Origin: JBCCBV01 sp039033855
Lineage (GTDB): Bacteria; Planctomycetota; Phycisphaerae; Phycisphaerales; Phycisphaeraceae
Direction of reading: 5' to 3'
Assembly: GCA_039033855.1 (NCBI GenBank)
Contig: JBCCBV010000001.1
Coordinates: 1 to 64,000, forward strand
Length of the DNA stretch: 64,000 nucleotides
Position 1 is the stretch's first letter. Each line of letters starts with the position of its first letter. Under the pieces are notes generated by a model. The model had not been told where the DNA came from. It did not search any database and was given only the letters and a program-made list of their open reading frames with translations. Shown piece by piece: positions 16,998-25,924 of the stretch. The position numbers and the translations under genes are program-made.

Positions 16998-18377
16998 ATG
17001 ACCGCCTTACCGCCCGACACCGTGAACCCCCGCCCCGCCCCGGCCGGACGCGACGCGTCCGAATCCGAGGTCTGGCAAGGCGTACGCGACCTGGTGGCCC
17101 GCGCCGAGCCGGTGTCGCTCGGACGGTTCGGCTCGGAAAAGCTGCGCACCGACCCGGTGGTGTGGCCGGAGCTTTTGGCGCGGTGCAAGTTCGCTCAGAA
17201 GGCGCTCGGGCAAGGCCGCCGGCTGTTGCACCTGGGCTGTGGGGATGGGCTCGGCACGGCCGTACTGACGGAGTTCACCGCCGACTATCTGGGCGTCGAT
17301 ACAAGCCCCGACGTCGTGGCCGACGCGCAAGCCACTTGGGGAAATGATGACCGACAGTTTGAGCACGGCGTGCTCGATGCGGCGCGTCCCGGGTTTACCG
17401 GCGTGGTCGATTTCGCCCTGCCCTTGGCCCCCGCGGCGCTGGCGGCTCGGCTCGAGGCCATCGCTGGTTCGCTCGAAACCGACGGTGTGGCCGTGGTGGG
17501 CGCCGAGATCAACGGCCCGGCATCGGTCGCGCGTTTGCGCGAAGCCCTCGCAAGCCGGTTCTTGCATGTGTTGCCCTTTGCGATGCACGAAGACCGCGTG
17601 CTCGCGGGCTGCCGGGGCGACGAGGGATACGCGATGATGGTCGCGGCCGGGCCGCAAACGCACGCCGTGGCCGGTGTCTGCGTCGAGCCGGAGAACACGA
17701 AGGGAAGCGCCAAGCCGCCCGCCTCGGACAAGCTGTCTTTCGGTCCGTTTTGGTCGTATGTCGCCCGGCAGACGCCGCGGCGGCTGCTGTACACCCTGGC
17801 CTACTACCGCTTCGCGGCGCGGCTGATCGGCGGGGCTTCGTACGGCCAACCGAGCCGGCGCGTGCTCGACGTGGGCTGCGGCGAAGGCGGCGGCACGCAC
17901 CTGATCGGCCAGGCCTGCGGGTTCGCGCACGGTGTGGACTTCGACGAAGATTCGGTCGCCGCGGCGCAGCAGAACTGGCCCAGCGGGCACGTGCGCTTCG
18001 ACTGCACCGACCTGCACGACATCGAGGCCGGCCGGTTCGACGCGGTGGTGAACTTCGACGTGGTCGAACACCTGCGGCCCGAATCGGCCGACGGGTTTTT
18101 TACGGCGATGGCCTCGCGCCTCACCCTTCAGGGAGTGGCGGTCGTGGGCACGCCCAACGTGACGTCGCAGGTGTACGCCAACGCGGTCACCAACGCCGGC
18201 CACATCAATCTCTACGACGGCCCGGGGTTGGCCGCCGCGATGGGGCGTGCGTTCGAGCACGTGATGTTGTTTGGCGCCAACGACGAGACCGTCCACACCG
18301 GATTCCCGCCGATGTGCCACTACCTGATCGCGGTGGGCATGGGGCCGCGCGCCGCTGCGGCTACGGCGTCGAGTTAG
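16998..18377 (+). CDS. Protein with two tandem methyltransferase domains
   Basis: 459 residues. A first class I methyltransferase-like fold has LLHLGCGDGLGTAV (about residues 75-88) and YLGVDTSPDVVADA. A second has VLDVGCGEGGGTHLIG (about 288-303), GVDFDEDSVAAAQ, and NFDVVEHL in the motif II/III position. The second is the better conserved; the first lacks an obvious catalytic segment and may be structural. The product may methylate a sugar. A region of about 30 residues between the domains (near 240-262) is low complexity. Confidence 0.78.
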   Translation: MTALPPDTVNPRPAPAGRDASESEVWQGVRDLVARAEPVSLGRFGSEKLRTDPVVWPELLARCKFAQKALGQGRRLLHLGCGDGLGTAVLTEFTADYLGVDTSPDVVADAQATWGNDDRQFEHGVLDAARPGFTGVVDFALPLAPAALAARLEAIAGSLETDGVAVVGAEINGPASVARLREALASRFLHVLPFAMHEDRVLAGCRGDEGYAMMVAAGPQTHAVAGVCVEPENTKGSAKPPASDKLSFGPFWSYVARQTPRRLLYTLAYYRFAARLIGGASYGQPSRRVLDVGCGEGGGTHLIGQACGFAHGVDFDEDSVAAAQQNWPSGHVRFDCTDLHDIEAGRFDAVVNFDVVEHLRPESADGFFTAMASRLTLQGVAVVGTPNVTSQVYANAVTNAGHINLYDGPGLAAAMGRAFEHVMLFGANDETVHTGFPPMCHYLIAVGMGPRAAAATASS

Positions 18378-18384
18378 TCACGGC

Positions 18385-19371
18385 ATGGCGTCGCTCACCG
18401 TCCTGCTGCCCAATCACAACGACGCGGAACGCCTGCCGCGTGCGCTCGGCGCGATCTTGTCGCAATCCCGCCCGGCCGAGCGGGTCTTGGTGATCGACGA
18501 CGCCTCGACCGACGACAGCCGCGCTGTCGTCCGGGGCTTGCAGCGCGAGAACCGCAACCTTGCAATGGTGGAACTTCCTAAGAATATTGGTGTGTCCGAC
18601 GCGGTGCAGGCCGGCCTTGCCCAAGCAGACACCACGCACGTCTACGGCGCCGCGGCGGACGACCTGGTGCTGCCCGGAGCGTTCGAGCGGGCCATGGCCT
18701 GGGCCGAGCGCGAGCCCGAGGCGGGCTGCCTTTGCGCAGCGGTGGAGGCGGTGTCGATGGATGGCCGTCGGTTGGCGGTCCAGCACGACCCGGCGTGGTC
18801 GGGCGCACGGCCCGTCCGGCCCGACGAGGCCCTTGCGCATTTTGAGCGGATGCCCGCGGGTTTTTCGCTTTGCACCGCGACCGTGTATCGGCGCGACGCC
18901 ATGGCCTCCGCCGGCGGCTATCGCGACGAACTCGGGCCGTGGAGCGACACCTTCCTGGCCCGCACCCTTGCGCTGCGGCACGGCATGGTTTACCTGGCCG
19001 AGCCTGGTGCGCAATGGACGGTCGATCCGGGCAGCTATTACCACCGCACGCGCACCGACGCCGGGGAGATGCGCCGGATCGGCGAGCGGGTGTACGGCCT
19101 GATGCGGAGCGCCGAGTTCGCCGAGCTGTTCCCGCAAGACCACGCCGACCGCTGGTTGGCGCGGTGGAACGTCGAGATGACCGGCGTGATCGACGGGCCG
19201 CCGACCTCCCTGGTTCGCCGCGAGTTGCACGAGCTCCGCCGGGCCTACGCCTTGGCCTCGCGCGGGGGCAAGGGGATCGACCGCGTGGTGGGCGGCGTGC
19301 TTCGACTGGCCTTGCGGGTGAAAGATCGTGGTGGTTCCGGCGGATCGGCCCCCTCGCAAGGGGACAAGTGA
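18385..19371 (+). CDS. Glycosyltransferase family 2 (GT-A)
   Basis: 328 residues. The N-terminus SLTVLLPNHNDAERLPRAL and VLVIDDASTDDS form the nucleotide-binding half; the metal-binding acidic motif is in YGAAADDLVLPGAF. The distal segment VYRRDAMASAGGYRDELG is the usual GT2 acceptor-side region. It probably adds one sugar to a lipid-linked chain in the cytoplasm. Its TGA shares a base with the following ATG (TGATG). Confidence 0.85.
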   Translation: MASLTVLLPNHNDAERLPRALGAILSQSRPAERVLVIDDASTDDSRAVVRGLQRENRNLAMVELPKNIGVSDAVQAGLAQADTTHVYGAAADDLVLPGAFERAMAWAEREPEAGCLCAAVEAVSMDGRRLAVQHDPAWSGARPVRPDEALAHFERMPAGFSLCTATVYRRDAMASAGGYRDELGPWSDTFLARTLALRHGMVYLAEPGAQWTVDPGSYYHRTRTDAGEMRRIGERVYGLMRSAEFAELFPQDHADRWLARWNVEMTGVIDGPPTSLVRRELHELRRAYALASRGGKGIDRVVGGVLRLALRVKDRGGSGGSAPSQGDK

Positions 19372-20240
19372 TGCAGCGGGTTCTGGTCATCGGCGGCGAC
19401 GGCGTGATCGGCGGCGCGCTGCGGCAGGCGCTGGCCCATCGAGAGATCGGCTGCGCCTGGACCTCGCGGCGTTCGGAAGACCCGGCCGCGTTGCGGCTGG
19501 ACCTGGAAGAGTCGCCCGAGCGTTGGCCCGTCTTGCCAGAAGCCGACGCGGCGTTCGTGTGCGCGGGGATGACCAAGCTGGCCGACTGCGAAGCCGATCC
19601 GGGGCGGGCCCGCCGGGTCAACGTGGACCAGACCGCACGGCTGACGCAAGGCTTGGCCGAGCGGTGCGGCGTGGTGGTGAATCTTTCGACGAGTCAGGTG
19701 TTCGACGGATCGGCGCCCAGGTTGGACGACTCGGCCGCGCCCTGCCCGGCCAGCCGGTACGGGCGGGTCAAGGCCGACGCCGAGCAGGCCGTGCAATCGG
19801 CTTGCCCGCAAGGCCTGGTGGTGCGGCTGGTGAAGGTGTTCGGCCCGGCGCCCAACCTGTGGTCGCGCTGGCGCGGCGAGTTGGAGGCCGGCCGGTCGAT
19901 CGACGCCTACGACGACTTGCGCATCGCGCCGATGCGGCGTCGTCAAGTAGCGGAACTCCTGCTCGACGCCGCGGCGATGCGGTTGAACCGCACGATCGGC
20001 CCGGTGGCACACCTCACGGCCGACCGAGACGAGAGCTACTTCCACTTGGCGCGGCAACTCTGCGTTGCGATGAATATCGACCCCGGGCAAGTCCGCCGCG
20101 CCTCGGCCGAGGCCGACGGGATACCCGCGGCGCACCGGCCGGCGCACACGGCGCTCGGGGGCTCCACGATGGACGCCCTGGGCGTAGCGCGACCCGACCC
20201 GTTTATGGCGGTGTTGGAGGCGGCGGGGCTGGACGGCTGA
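19371..20240 (+). CDS. RmlD-like NAD(P)-dependent sugar reductase (SDR)
   Basis: 289 residues. Glycine motif VLVIGGDGVIGGAL at the N-terminus; NLSTSQVFDGSAP and SRYGRVKADAE give the serine/threonine and Tyr-x3-Lys active site as in dTDP-4-dehydrorhamnose reductase. APMRRRQVAELL resembles the substrate-binding end. It likely reduces a 4-keto nucleotide sugar as the last step for a deoxysugar. It is the last plus-strand gene of the operon and ends only 3 bases from the stop of the convergent gene. Confidence 0.8.
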   Translation: MQRVLVIGGDGVIGGALRQALAHREIGCAWTSRRSEDPAALRLDLEESPERWPVLPEADAAFVCAGMTKLADCEADPGRARRVNVDQTARLTQGLAERCGVVVNLSTSQVFDGSAPRLDDSAAPCPASRYGRVKADAEQAVQSACPQGLVVRLVKVFGPAPNLWSRWRGELEAGRSIDAYDDLRIAPMRRRQVAELLLDAAAMRLNRTIGPVAHLTADRDESYFHLARQLCVAMNIDPGQVRRASAEADGIPAAHRPAHTALGGSTMDALGVARPDPFMAVLEAAGLDG

Positions 20241-20243
20241 TTG

Positions 20244-21569
20244 TCAGGGCGTGGTCGACGCCGGGCGCGGCTTCTTGCCCGTGCCCATCCGGACGACCCT
20301 TCGGGCGACATGGGGGGCGCCCTGCTCGCGGACAGTCCACCACTTGGCCCGCGCAAACTGCCAGGGGCCGCGCGGGTGGTGCAGGTGGTGCGGGCGTACC
20401 CCCCCGCCGAGCACGAGTTGACGGCCCGTTCCGGCGGCGGCCCGTAGCCGGGTGCGCACGCCCAGGCTGCGCATCACGCCCACCGATTGCACGCGCGACC
20501 GGACCTTCGCCACGGGCAACCAGCGCAGCCGGGCGAGCACGTCCCGGGCGACCTGTTCGGCCTGCTGTTCGACCGAAGTCCAGCGGGCATCCAGGTCGTC
20601 GGCGTGCAATCGGATCGCGCGTTCAAAGTAGGCGCGGTGGTGGCTGTCGATCGACGCGCCGGCCCAGGCGGCCACGGCGTCGAGCCGGCCCTTGCGGGGG
20701 ATGCTGGCGGGGTAGCGCATCGAGGCGTCGCTGATCTCAAGCACAATCGAATCGTCGCTGTCGTCGATGACGTGCAGGTCTTGCAGGTCGGGGCAGCAGG
20801 CGCGCAAAAACGGGCCGTCGATGGTGGTGGGGATGTGCGTCTTCCAGTGCACCGGCCAGATCATGAGCGGGTGCAGGTGGAAGCAGCGGGCGACCAAACC
20901 GGCCCGGCCGGAGGCCCCCACCGGGAAATACAGGTGAGCGGGGTGGTCGATCATCGGGTTGGCGTTCCACCGGCTGTCGCGGCTGATCTTGTGCAGGTGG
21001 CGGACGGCCAGGCGGACCAGCGTTCGGGCGTCGGCGACGCGGGCGCCCCGATCATCGCAGGGGAAGGCTTTCAAGAAGACCGGGCCGAAGCCCTCTTGGG
21101 CGACCCGCAGCCCCGGTTGGAGCACGGCCCGCTTGCCTTGGCGCAGCAGGTCGAGCAGCAGGGCGAACGTGCCGTCGGACCACACCGCGTCGGGGTGCAA
21201 AAACACCATGGCGCTGCGGTCTCGGCGGGCGTCGTCGACGGCGTGCACGTGGCAACGGGTGAGCAGGGCGTAGCGCTCGTTGGGGTCGGCGCGGAGGCGG
21301 TCGGCGTCGATCCAGCCGTCGATTTCCTGGAAGCGCACGTCGATGAGTTCGCTCAGCCGTGGGTAGGCGTCGCTTTGCTCGACGCGTCGGCGGTCGGCCC
21401 GGGTGGTGTAGATGGTGTAGCGGTCGGCGGACCGGCCTTGGAGCGCGCCGAAGTTGCCGGGCGATAGCCGCGTGGGCAGGACCCAGTCGGCAAACGCGCG
21501 GGTGTAGGACTCGCCCCACACCACGTCGGAGATGCTGAGCCCGGGCGGGGTCGATTCGGGAGCGACCAT
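20244..21569 (-). CDS. Uncharacterised protein of the sulfated-glycan export set, possibly a glycosyltransferase
   Basis: 441 residues, no membrane segment or signal peptide seen. I do not recognise a named family. The middle has AMVFLHPDAVWSDGTFALLL and RAVLQPGLRV, reminiscent of GT-A proteins in which an acidic pair follows a hydrophobic strand; LDLHVIDDSDDSIVLEISD-like text later reads as a beta-rich segment. The C-terminal 100 residues are strongly basic. Start taken at the ATG at 21569; the frame remains open to 21638. It follows two sulfotransferases and an ABC exporter on the same strand, so a role in that glycan is likely. Confidence 0.6.
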   Translation of the reverse strand: MVAPESTPPGLSISDVVWGESYTRAFADWVLPTRLSPGNFGALQGRSADRYTIYTTRADRRRVEQSDAYPRLSELIDVRFQEIDGWIDADRLRADPNERYALLTRCHVHAVDDARRDRSAMVFLHPDAVWSDGTFALLLDLLRQGKRAVLQPGLRVAQEGFGPVFLKAFPCDDRGARVADARTLVRLAVRHLHKISRDSRWNANPMIDHPAHLYFPVGASGRAGLVARCFHLHPLMIWPVHWKTHIPTTIDGPFLRACCPDLQDLHVIDDSDDSIVLEISDASMRYPASIPRKGRLDAVAAWAGASIDSHHRAYFERAIRLHADDLDARWTSVEQQAEQVARDVLARLRWLPVAKVRSRVQSVGVMRSLGVRTRLRAAAGTGRQLVLGGGVRPHHLHHPRGPWQFARAKWWTVREQGAPHVARRVVRMGTGKKPRPASTTP

Positions 21570-21680
21570 GGGGTTCCGGCAAAGGGGTTCGTGGGTCTCG
21601 CAGGCGTACGGTTTGCCGCGGCGGCAATCGGCCAGCATAACGCGGCCCCAGGCGGATTCGAGGGCTCGACGCTTGGGCCT

Positions 21681-23318
21681 TCACTCGGGGTTTGCGAGCA
21701 ACCGGTGGACGGCCGGCTGGACACCCGGGGGATCGGGCAACAGACGGCGCCAGCGGGCAAGCGGTGGGCCGTCGAGCACGCGGACGAGGGCGTCGAACGC
21801 TTCGGGACGGGTGCAGGTCAGCGCGTAGCGGTCGTCCTCACGACGCAGGACATCGGGGTGGCTTAGGACCAGCGGCTTGCCCATGACGCCGCGGTAGCGG
21901 GCGTCGTCCAAGGCGAAACGAGCGGCAGAGGCGTAGCGACGGACGCGGCCGGCCGGGTCGGTGTCGCGGGCGATGGCTTCGAAGTCGAAGGGGTACCCGA
22001 GCGTTTCGGCCACCTGCGGCAGGCCGCTTCGGCGGATGGCGTCGATATGACGGGCCTGCATGAACTCGGCGTGCTTGCCGATGCTGGGCCGCCAGTAGTG
22101 GCCTTGCTCTGCGTGGGAGAACGGCTTGCCGTCGATTTCCGACCAGATGCGCTCGGCCGTGGCGTCGGACACCTCGACGCCCAGCAGTTCGCCCGCCTGG
22201 CGGATGAACACGCCCGGGCACTGCAGGGCCTGCTCGTAGCGGAACAAGGCGACGCGGTCGCGCACGTCGGCGTATTGGCGGTAGTACGCCGTCAGCGGAG
22301 CGAGCATCGACTCGAGCCAGCCCGGCGTGTCGAGCAAGCAAAGCGGGTCGCGCCCGTCGGGCCCGGTGGTCAGTTTGCCGGCGTTGGAGACGATCACGTC
22401 CAGCGGGTGGCGGACGATCAGGGCGATGCGGTAGCCGCGCTGCTGGTAGTAGTCGAACACGGCGGGCGTGAGCGGCTCGTGTGTGGAATGCGTGGGGCTC
22501 CAAAGGCTGGTGGGGATGGTGAGTCCGAACACCATCGCGTCGATGGCGGCGCCGGGAGCGTCCGGCGCTTCTGCGCCCGGCGAGGCGTGACCGAAGGCGT
22601 GGTAGCGCGAGCCGTAATGCGTGGTGATGGCCAGGCTGCTGGGCGCCATGGCAGAGGTGTGGTCTTGCACGGCCACGTCGATCGGCGCGGTGACGGCGTC
22701 GCACGCTTCCCAGGCGAACTGCCCCAGCAGGTGCTCGGCGTCCGGGAGCGACGGCGTATCGGCCATGGCGCGCAGCGGCTCGAGCACGCGCTGCAAGAGC
22801 ATGTTGCCCGAGCCGGGGAATCCGTTGATGAGCAATCTGCCGGGCTGAAATGGCGTCGCTGCGTCAAGCCCGGCGGCGTAGCGCAACGGCACGTGGCGAA
22901 GGGGCGACGCGGCCTGGGCCTGGTCGATGCGGGCCTCGAGCGCGGCGGCCGTTTGTGCCGGCGCGGCGGGGTTGCGCTCGGGGCCAGCGATCCAAACGAC
23001 GCGCTCGGAAGGGTCGGCGCGGGTGGCGCGCATCGCGCGCGCGGCTTGGCGTGGCGACCAAACCGAGACGCCGTCGCGCAACGAAACAGTGCCCACCGAC
23101 GCTTGCGGATCGACCAGGCCCAGCGGTGGTCGGCCGAGCTCGCGCAACAGGCGGACGACGCGGTCGGAGGCCTCGTCGGCGCCCCAAACCAGCGTGGGCT
23201 CCGCCGCGGGATCGACATCCAGCCGCCTGGGCAGCCGGCGGTGTACGGCGCGGTAAACCCGGTCGAGTGCCCCGATCGGTTTTGGCGGGTCGGTCTGCGT
23301 GGCGTTCGTCGTCATCAA
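21681..23318 (-). CDS. Sulfotransferase with N-terminal Rossmann-like domain, copy 1
   Basis: 545 residues. From about residue 165 there is a sulfotransferase fold: INGFPGSGNMLLQR is the 5'-phosphosulfate loop of PAPS and ALIVRHPLDVIVSNAGK the 3'-phosphate-binding segment. Residues about 40-110 (LVWGADEASDRVVRLL, then LGLVDPQ) look like a small Rossmann module. It would move sulfate from PAPS to a hydroxyl on the glycan. It is similar throughout to the next gene upstream, for instance in STHEPLTP and PGWLESML, so the pair arose by tandem duplication. An ATG at 23315 directly follows the first ATG and is equally possible. Confidence 0.85.
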   Translation of the reverse strand: MMTTNATQTDPPKPIGALDRVYRAVHRRLPRRLDVDPAAEPTLVWGADEASDRVVRLLRELGRPPLGLVDPQASVGTVSLRDGVSVWSPRQAARAMRATRADPSERVVWIAGPERNPAAPAQTAAALEARIDQAQAASPLRHVPLRYAAGLDAATPFQPGRLLINGFPGSGNMLLQRVLEPLRAMADTPSLPDAEHLLGQFAWEACDAVTAPIDVAVQDHTSAMAPSSLAITTHYGSRYHAFGHASPGAEAPDAPGAAIDAMVFGLTIPTSLWSPTHSTHEPLTPAVFDYYQQRGYRIALIVRHPLDVIVSNAGKLTTGPDGRDPLCLLDTPGWLESMLAPLTAYYRQYADVRDRVALFRYEQALQCPGVFIRQAGELLGVEVSDATAERIWSEIDGKPFSHAEQGHYWRPSIGKHAEFMQARHIDAIRRSGLPQVAETLGYPFDFEAIARDTDPAGRVRRYASAARFALDDARYRGVMGKPLVLSHPDVLRREDDRYALTCTRPEAFDALVRVLDGPPLARWRRLLPDPPGVQPAVHRLLANPE

Positions 23319-23372
23319 TCCATGATCCGAGACGGGGTGCGCTTCCGTGCGCGTTGCGCGGTATTGCGCGCG

Positions 23373-24977
23373 TCAAGCGGGCGCTTGTTCCAACAGCGTG
23401 CAGACGTGGGTGCCGACGCCGGGCGGGTCGGGGAACAAGCGGCAAAGCCTTGCCAAGGGTTGGCCGTCGAGCGCCGCCGAGATCGTGCCAAACGCATGCG
23501 GGTCGTTGCAGGAAAAGTGGAACGGGCCGTGCTCGCGATGCGCGATCTCTGGATGGGGGAACACGATGGGCTTGCCCATGACGCCGCGGTAGCGGTGGTC
23601 GGCCAGGCTGTAGCGGACGCCGGCGAGGTTGCGCGGCGTGTGGTCGGCGGGCTGGGTGTTGTTGGCAATCGCGTCGAAATCGATGGGATAACCCAGCGCC
23701 TCGGCCGCCTCGGTCAGGCCGCTTGCGCGGATCGCCTGGATGTGTCTTTCCTGCATGAACTCGGCGTATTTGCCGGCGCCGGGCCGCCAGAAATGCCCTT
23801 GGCCGAGGTGTGAAACGGGCTTGCCGTCGATCTCGGCCCAGAGGCGGTTGACCTGATCGTCGGTGGGGTCGAAGTCCATCATTTGCGCCGCACGGCGGAC
23901 GAACTCGGCCGGGCATTGCATCGCTTCTTCATAGCGGAACAGGGTGACGCGTTCGAGCAGGCCGGCGTAGTGCCGGAAGTAAGCGGTCAACGGGCCGAGC
24001 ATCGACTCGAGCCAGCCGGGGTGGTCGAGCAGCGACAGCGGATCGCGCCCGCTGGGGCCGTTGGTCAGTTTGGCGGCGTTGGACACCAGCGCGTCGAGCG
24101 GATGGCGGACGATGAGCGCGGTGCGGAAGCCGCGGTGCTGGTAGTAGTCGAGCACGCCGGGCGTGAGCGGCTCGTGCGTGGACTGCGTGGTGCCCCAAAG
24201 CGCGGACGGGACGGGCAGGCCGAAGAGCAGAGCCTGACGGCGTTCGGATTGCTTGTCGACGCGGTCGGGGTCTTCATCGAAGAAGTGATAGCGCGAGCCG
24301 TACGCCGTGGCGATGGCCAAGGTTTTCCGCCGGGCGCGGGGGTAACGGTCGGCGGTGGCTTGGTCGATCGGCTCGGCGAGTTGCTGGCCGGCTTCCCACG
24401 CGAACTGGCCAAGCAACTGCTCCCACTCGGGCATGGCGACGGCGGGGGCGAGCGGACGGATGAGGTCGAACGTGCGCTGGAGCAGCATGTTGCCCGAACC
24501 GGGAAAACCGTTGATGAGCAGACGTTTGGACTCGAAGGGCCGAAGCGTGTCGAGGCAAGCCGCGTGACGGCGTGGGATCGCGTTGAGCGCTTCGCTTTGC
24601 TGGAGCGCATCGAGGCGCTCGTCGAAGGAGGCTTGCCCGGGCTTGGCGACGCCGGACTCGGGGCCATTCAAAAGGATCGCGGCGCCGGCGTGCGTCTGTC
24701 CCGGTTTCAACTGCTCGGCGGCGGCTTCGGGCGACCAGACCGGCAGGCCGCCGCGGAGTGTTTGTGCGTCGCGCGGGGCGTGGGGATCGACCAGCCCGAG
24801 TGGGCGCAGCCCCAAGCCGGCCAGGCAGCGCACCACGCGGTCGGAGGCGGGGTCGGCGCCCCAGACCAGGGCCGGGTGCACGCGGTCGGTCGGCCGAGCC
24901 CGCGCGGGCACGCGGCGCTGCACGGCTCGGCGGAGCCGATCGGCAACCTGAACAGCCCGGCGGCGCGCGGTCTTCAT
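23373..24977 (-). CDS. Sulfotransferase with N-terminal Rossmann-like domain, copy 2
   Basis: 534 residues. PAPS loop INGFPGSGNMLLQRTFDL and ALIVRHPLDALVSNAAK are clear; the N-terminal module has LVWGADPASDRVVRCL followed by LGLVDPHA. Start at the ATG at 24977, which overlaps the TGA of the ABC ATPase as ATGA; a longer frame to 25112 lies inside the ATPase gene and is discarded. Related to the adjacent copy over its full length, yet different enough that the two may sulfate different positions. Linked to a polysaccharide exporter, so the exported chain is probably sulfated. Confidence 0.86.
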   Translation of the reverse strand: MKTARRRAVQVADRLRRAVQRRVPARARPTDRVHPALVWGADPASDRVVRCLAGLGLRPLGLVDPHAPRDAQTLRGGLPVWSPEAAAEQLKPGQTHAGAAILLNGPESGVAKPGQASFDERLDALQQSEALNAIPRRHAACLDTLRPFESKRLLINGFPGSGNMLLQRTFDLIRPLAPAVAMPEWEQLLGQFAWEAGQQLAEPIDQATADRYPRARRKTLAIATAYGSRYHFFDEDPDRVDKQSERRQALLFGLPVPSALWGTTQSTHEPLTPGVLDYYQHRGFRTALIVRHPLDALVSNAAKLTNGPSGRDPLSLLDHPGWLESMLGPLTAYFRHYAGLLERVTLFRYEEAMQCPAEFVRRAAQMMDFDPTDDQVNRLWAEIDGKPVSHLGQGHFWRPGAGKYAEFMQERHIQAIRASGLTEAAEALGYPIDFDAIANNTQPADHTPRNLAGVRYSLADHRYRGVMGKPIVFPHPEIAHREHGPFHFSCNDPHAFGTISAALDGQPLARLCRLFPDPPGVGTHVCTLLEQAPA

Positions 24978-25924
24978 GGGTCTTCGATCCGTTCCTGCTG
25001 CACGCGGAGGTCGTGAGTGGGGTCGGCTTTCACGGCTTTGGCGAACTGGCGGTATTCGCGCACGACCTCGGCCGGGTCGCCGATGGCCTGCACACGGCCG
25101 CCTTCGATCCACATGACCCGTTGGGCCAGCTCGAGCACCTGGGGCAGGTTGTGGGTGCAGACGATGACGCCCCGGGCTTTGGCGGTCATCGCTTGCAGCC
25201 GGGTGCGGGCGGCCTCGCGGAACTGCTCGTCGCCGGCGTTGATGATCTCGTCCATGATCAGGATGTCGGGTTCGAGCGTGGTGGCGATGGCAAAGCCCAG
25301 CCGTGCCTTCATCCCCGCCGAGTAGGTGGCGACCGGCGCCTTGAGGAACTCGCCGAGTTGGGTAAACGCTTCGATGTCGCGGATGCGCTCGGCGTGCTCG
25401 ACGCGCGGCGCCTTCATCAGCGTGAGCGCGAGCGCGATGTTTTCATACCCCGACAGGTCGGGCTGGAAGCCGAGGCCCATGGACAGGAATCCGGTCAGGT
25501 TGCCGCGCACGCGGACCTCGCCCGCGTCGGGCAGCAGGGTGTCGGCCAGGACGCGGAGCAGCGTGCTCTTGCCGGCGCCGTTGCGGCCGATGACGAAGAA
25601 CGATTCGTTGGCGTTGACCTGGAAGCTCACGTCGCGGAGCGCCCAGAAATACCGGCGTTGGCGCATTAGACGGTTGACGAGCTCGATCCGGTGGCGGCGT
25701 TGACCCAGGCCATACAGCGTGTACCGCACGCCCAGGCCTTCGGCGGAGACCACGGCGTGCTTGGCCGGGTCGGCGTGGCCGGCGGCTTGGGAGGTCGAAG
25801 GGTCGTCCGCCGAAGCCTCGGCCGGGACATGCCCCGGGGGCTGCGGCGCGTCGGGGGGCAGCGCATCGGGTGAGGCTTGCGCTCGAACCGCGTCGCGCGG
25901 CGCAATGGAGGGGGCGTCGACCAT
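24974..25924 (-). CDS. ABC transporter ATP-binding protein for polysaccharide export (Wzt/TagH type)
   Basis: 316 residues. Walker A is FVIGRNGAGKSTLLR, the signature is YSAGMKARLGFAIA and Walker B is ILIMDEII, with a switch histidine in VCTHN. A 55-residue Pro/Ala-rich N-terminal extension precedes the domain, and there is no C-terminal carbohydrate-binding domain of the Wzt O-antigen kind. The signature Y/S-x-GM-x-ARL is typical of the polysaccharide-export subfamily. The ATG shares one base with the permease stop (TGATG) and its own stop overlaps the sulfotransferase start. Confidence 0.92.
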   Translation of the reverse strand: MVDAPSIAPRDAVRAQASPDALPPDAPQPPGHVPAEASADDPSTSQAAGHADPAKHAVVSAEGLGVRYTLYGLGQRRHRIELVNRLMRQRRYFWALRDVSFQVNANESFFVIGRNGAGKSTLLRVLADTLLPDAGEVRVRGNLTGFLSMGLGFQPDLSGYENIALALTLMKAPRVEHAERIRDIEAFTQLGEFLKAPVATYSAGMKARLGFAIATTLEPDILIMDEIINAGDEQFREAARTRLQAMTAKARGVIVCTHNLPQVLELAQRVMWIEGGRVQAIGDPAEVVREYRQFAKAVKADPTHDLRVQQERIEDP

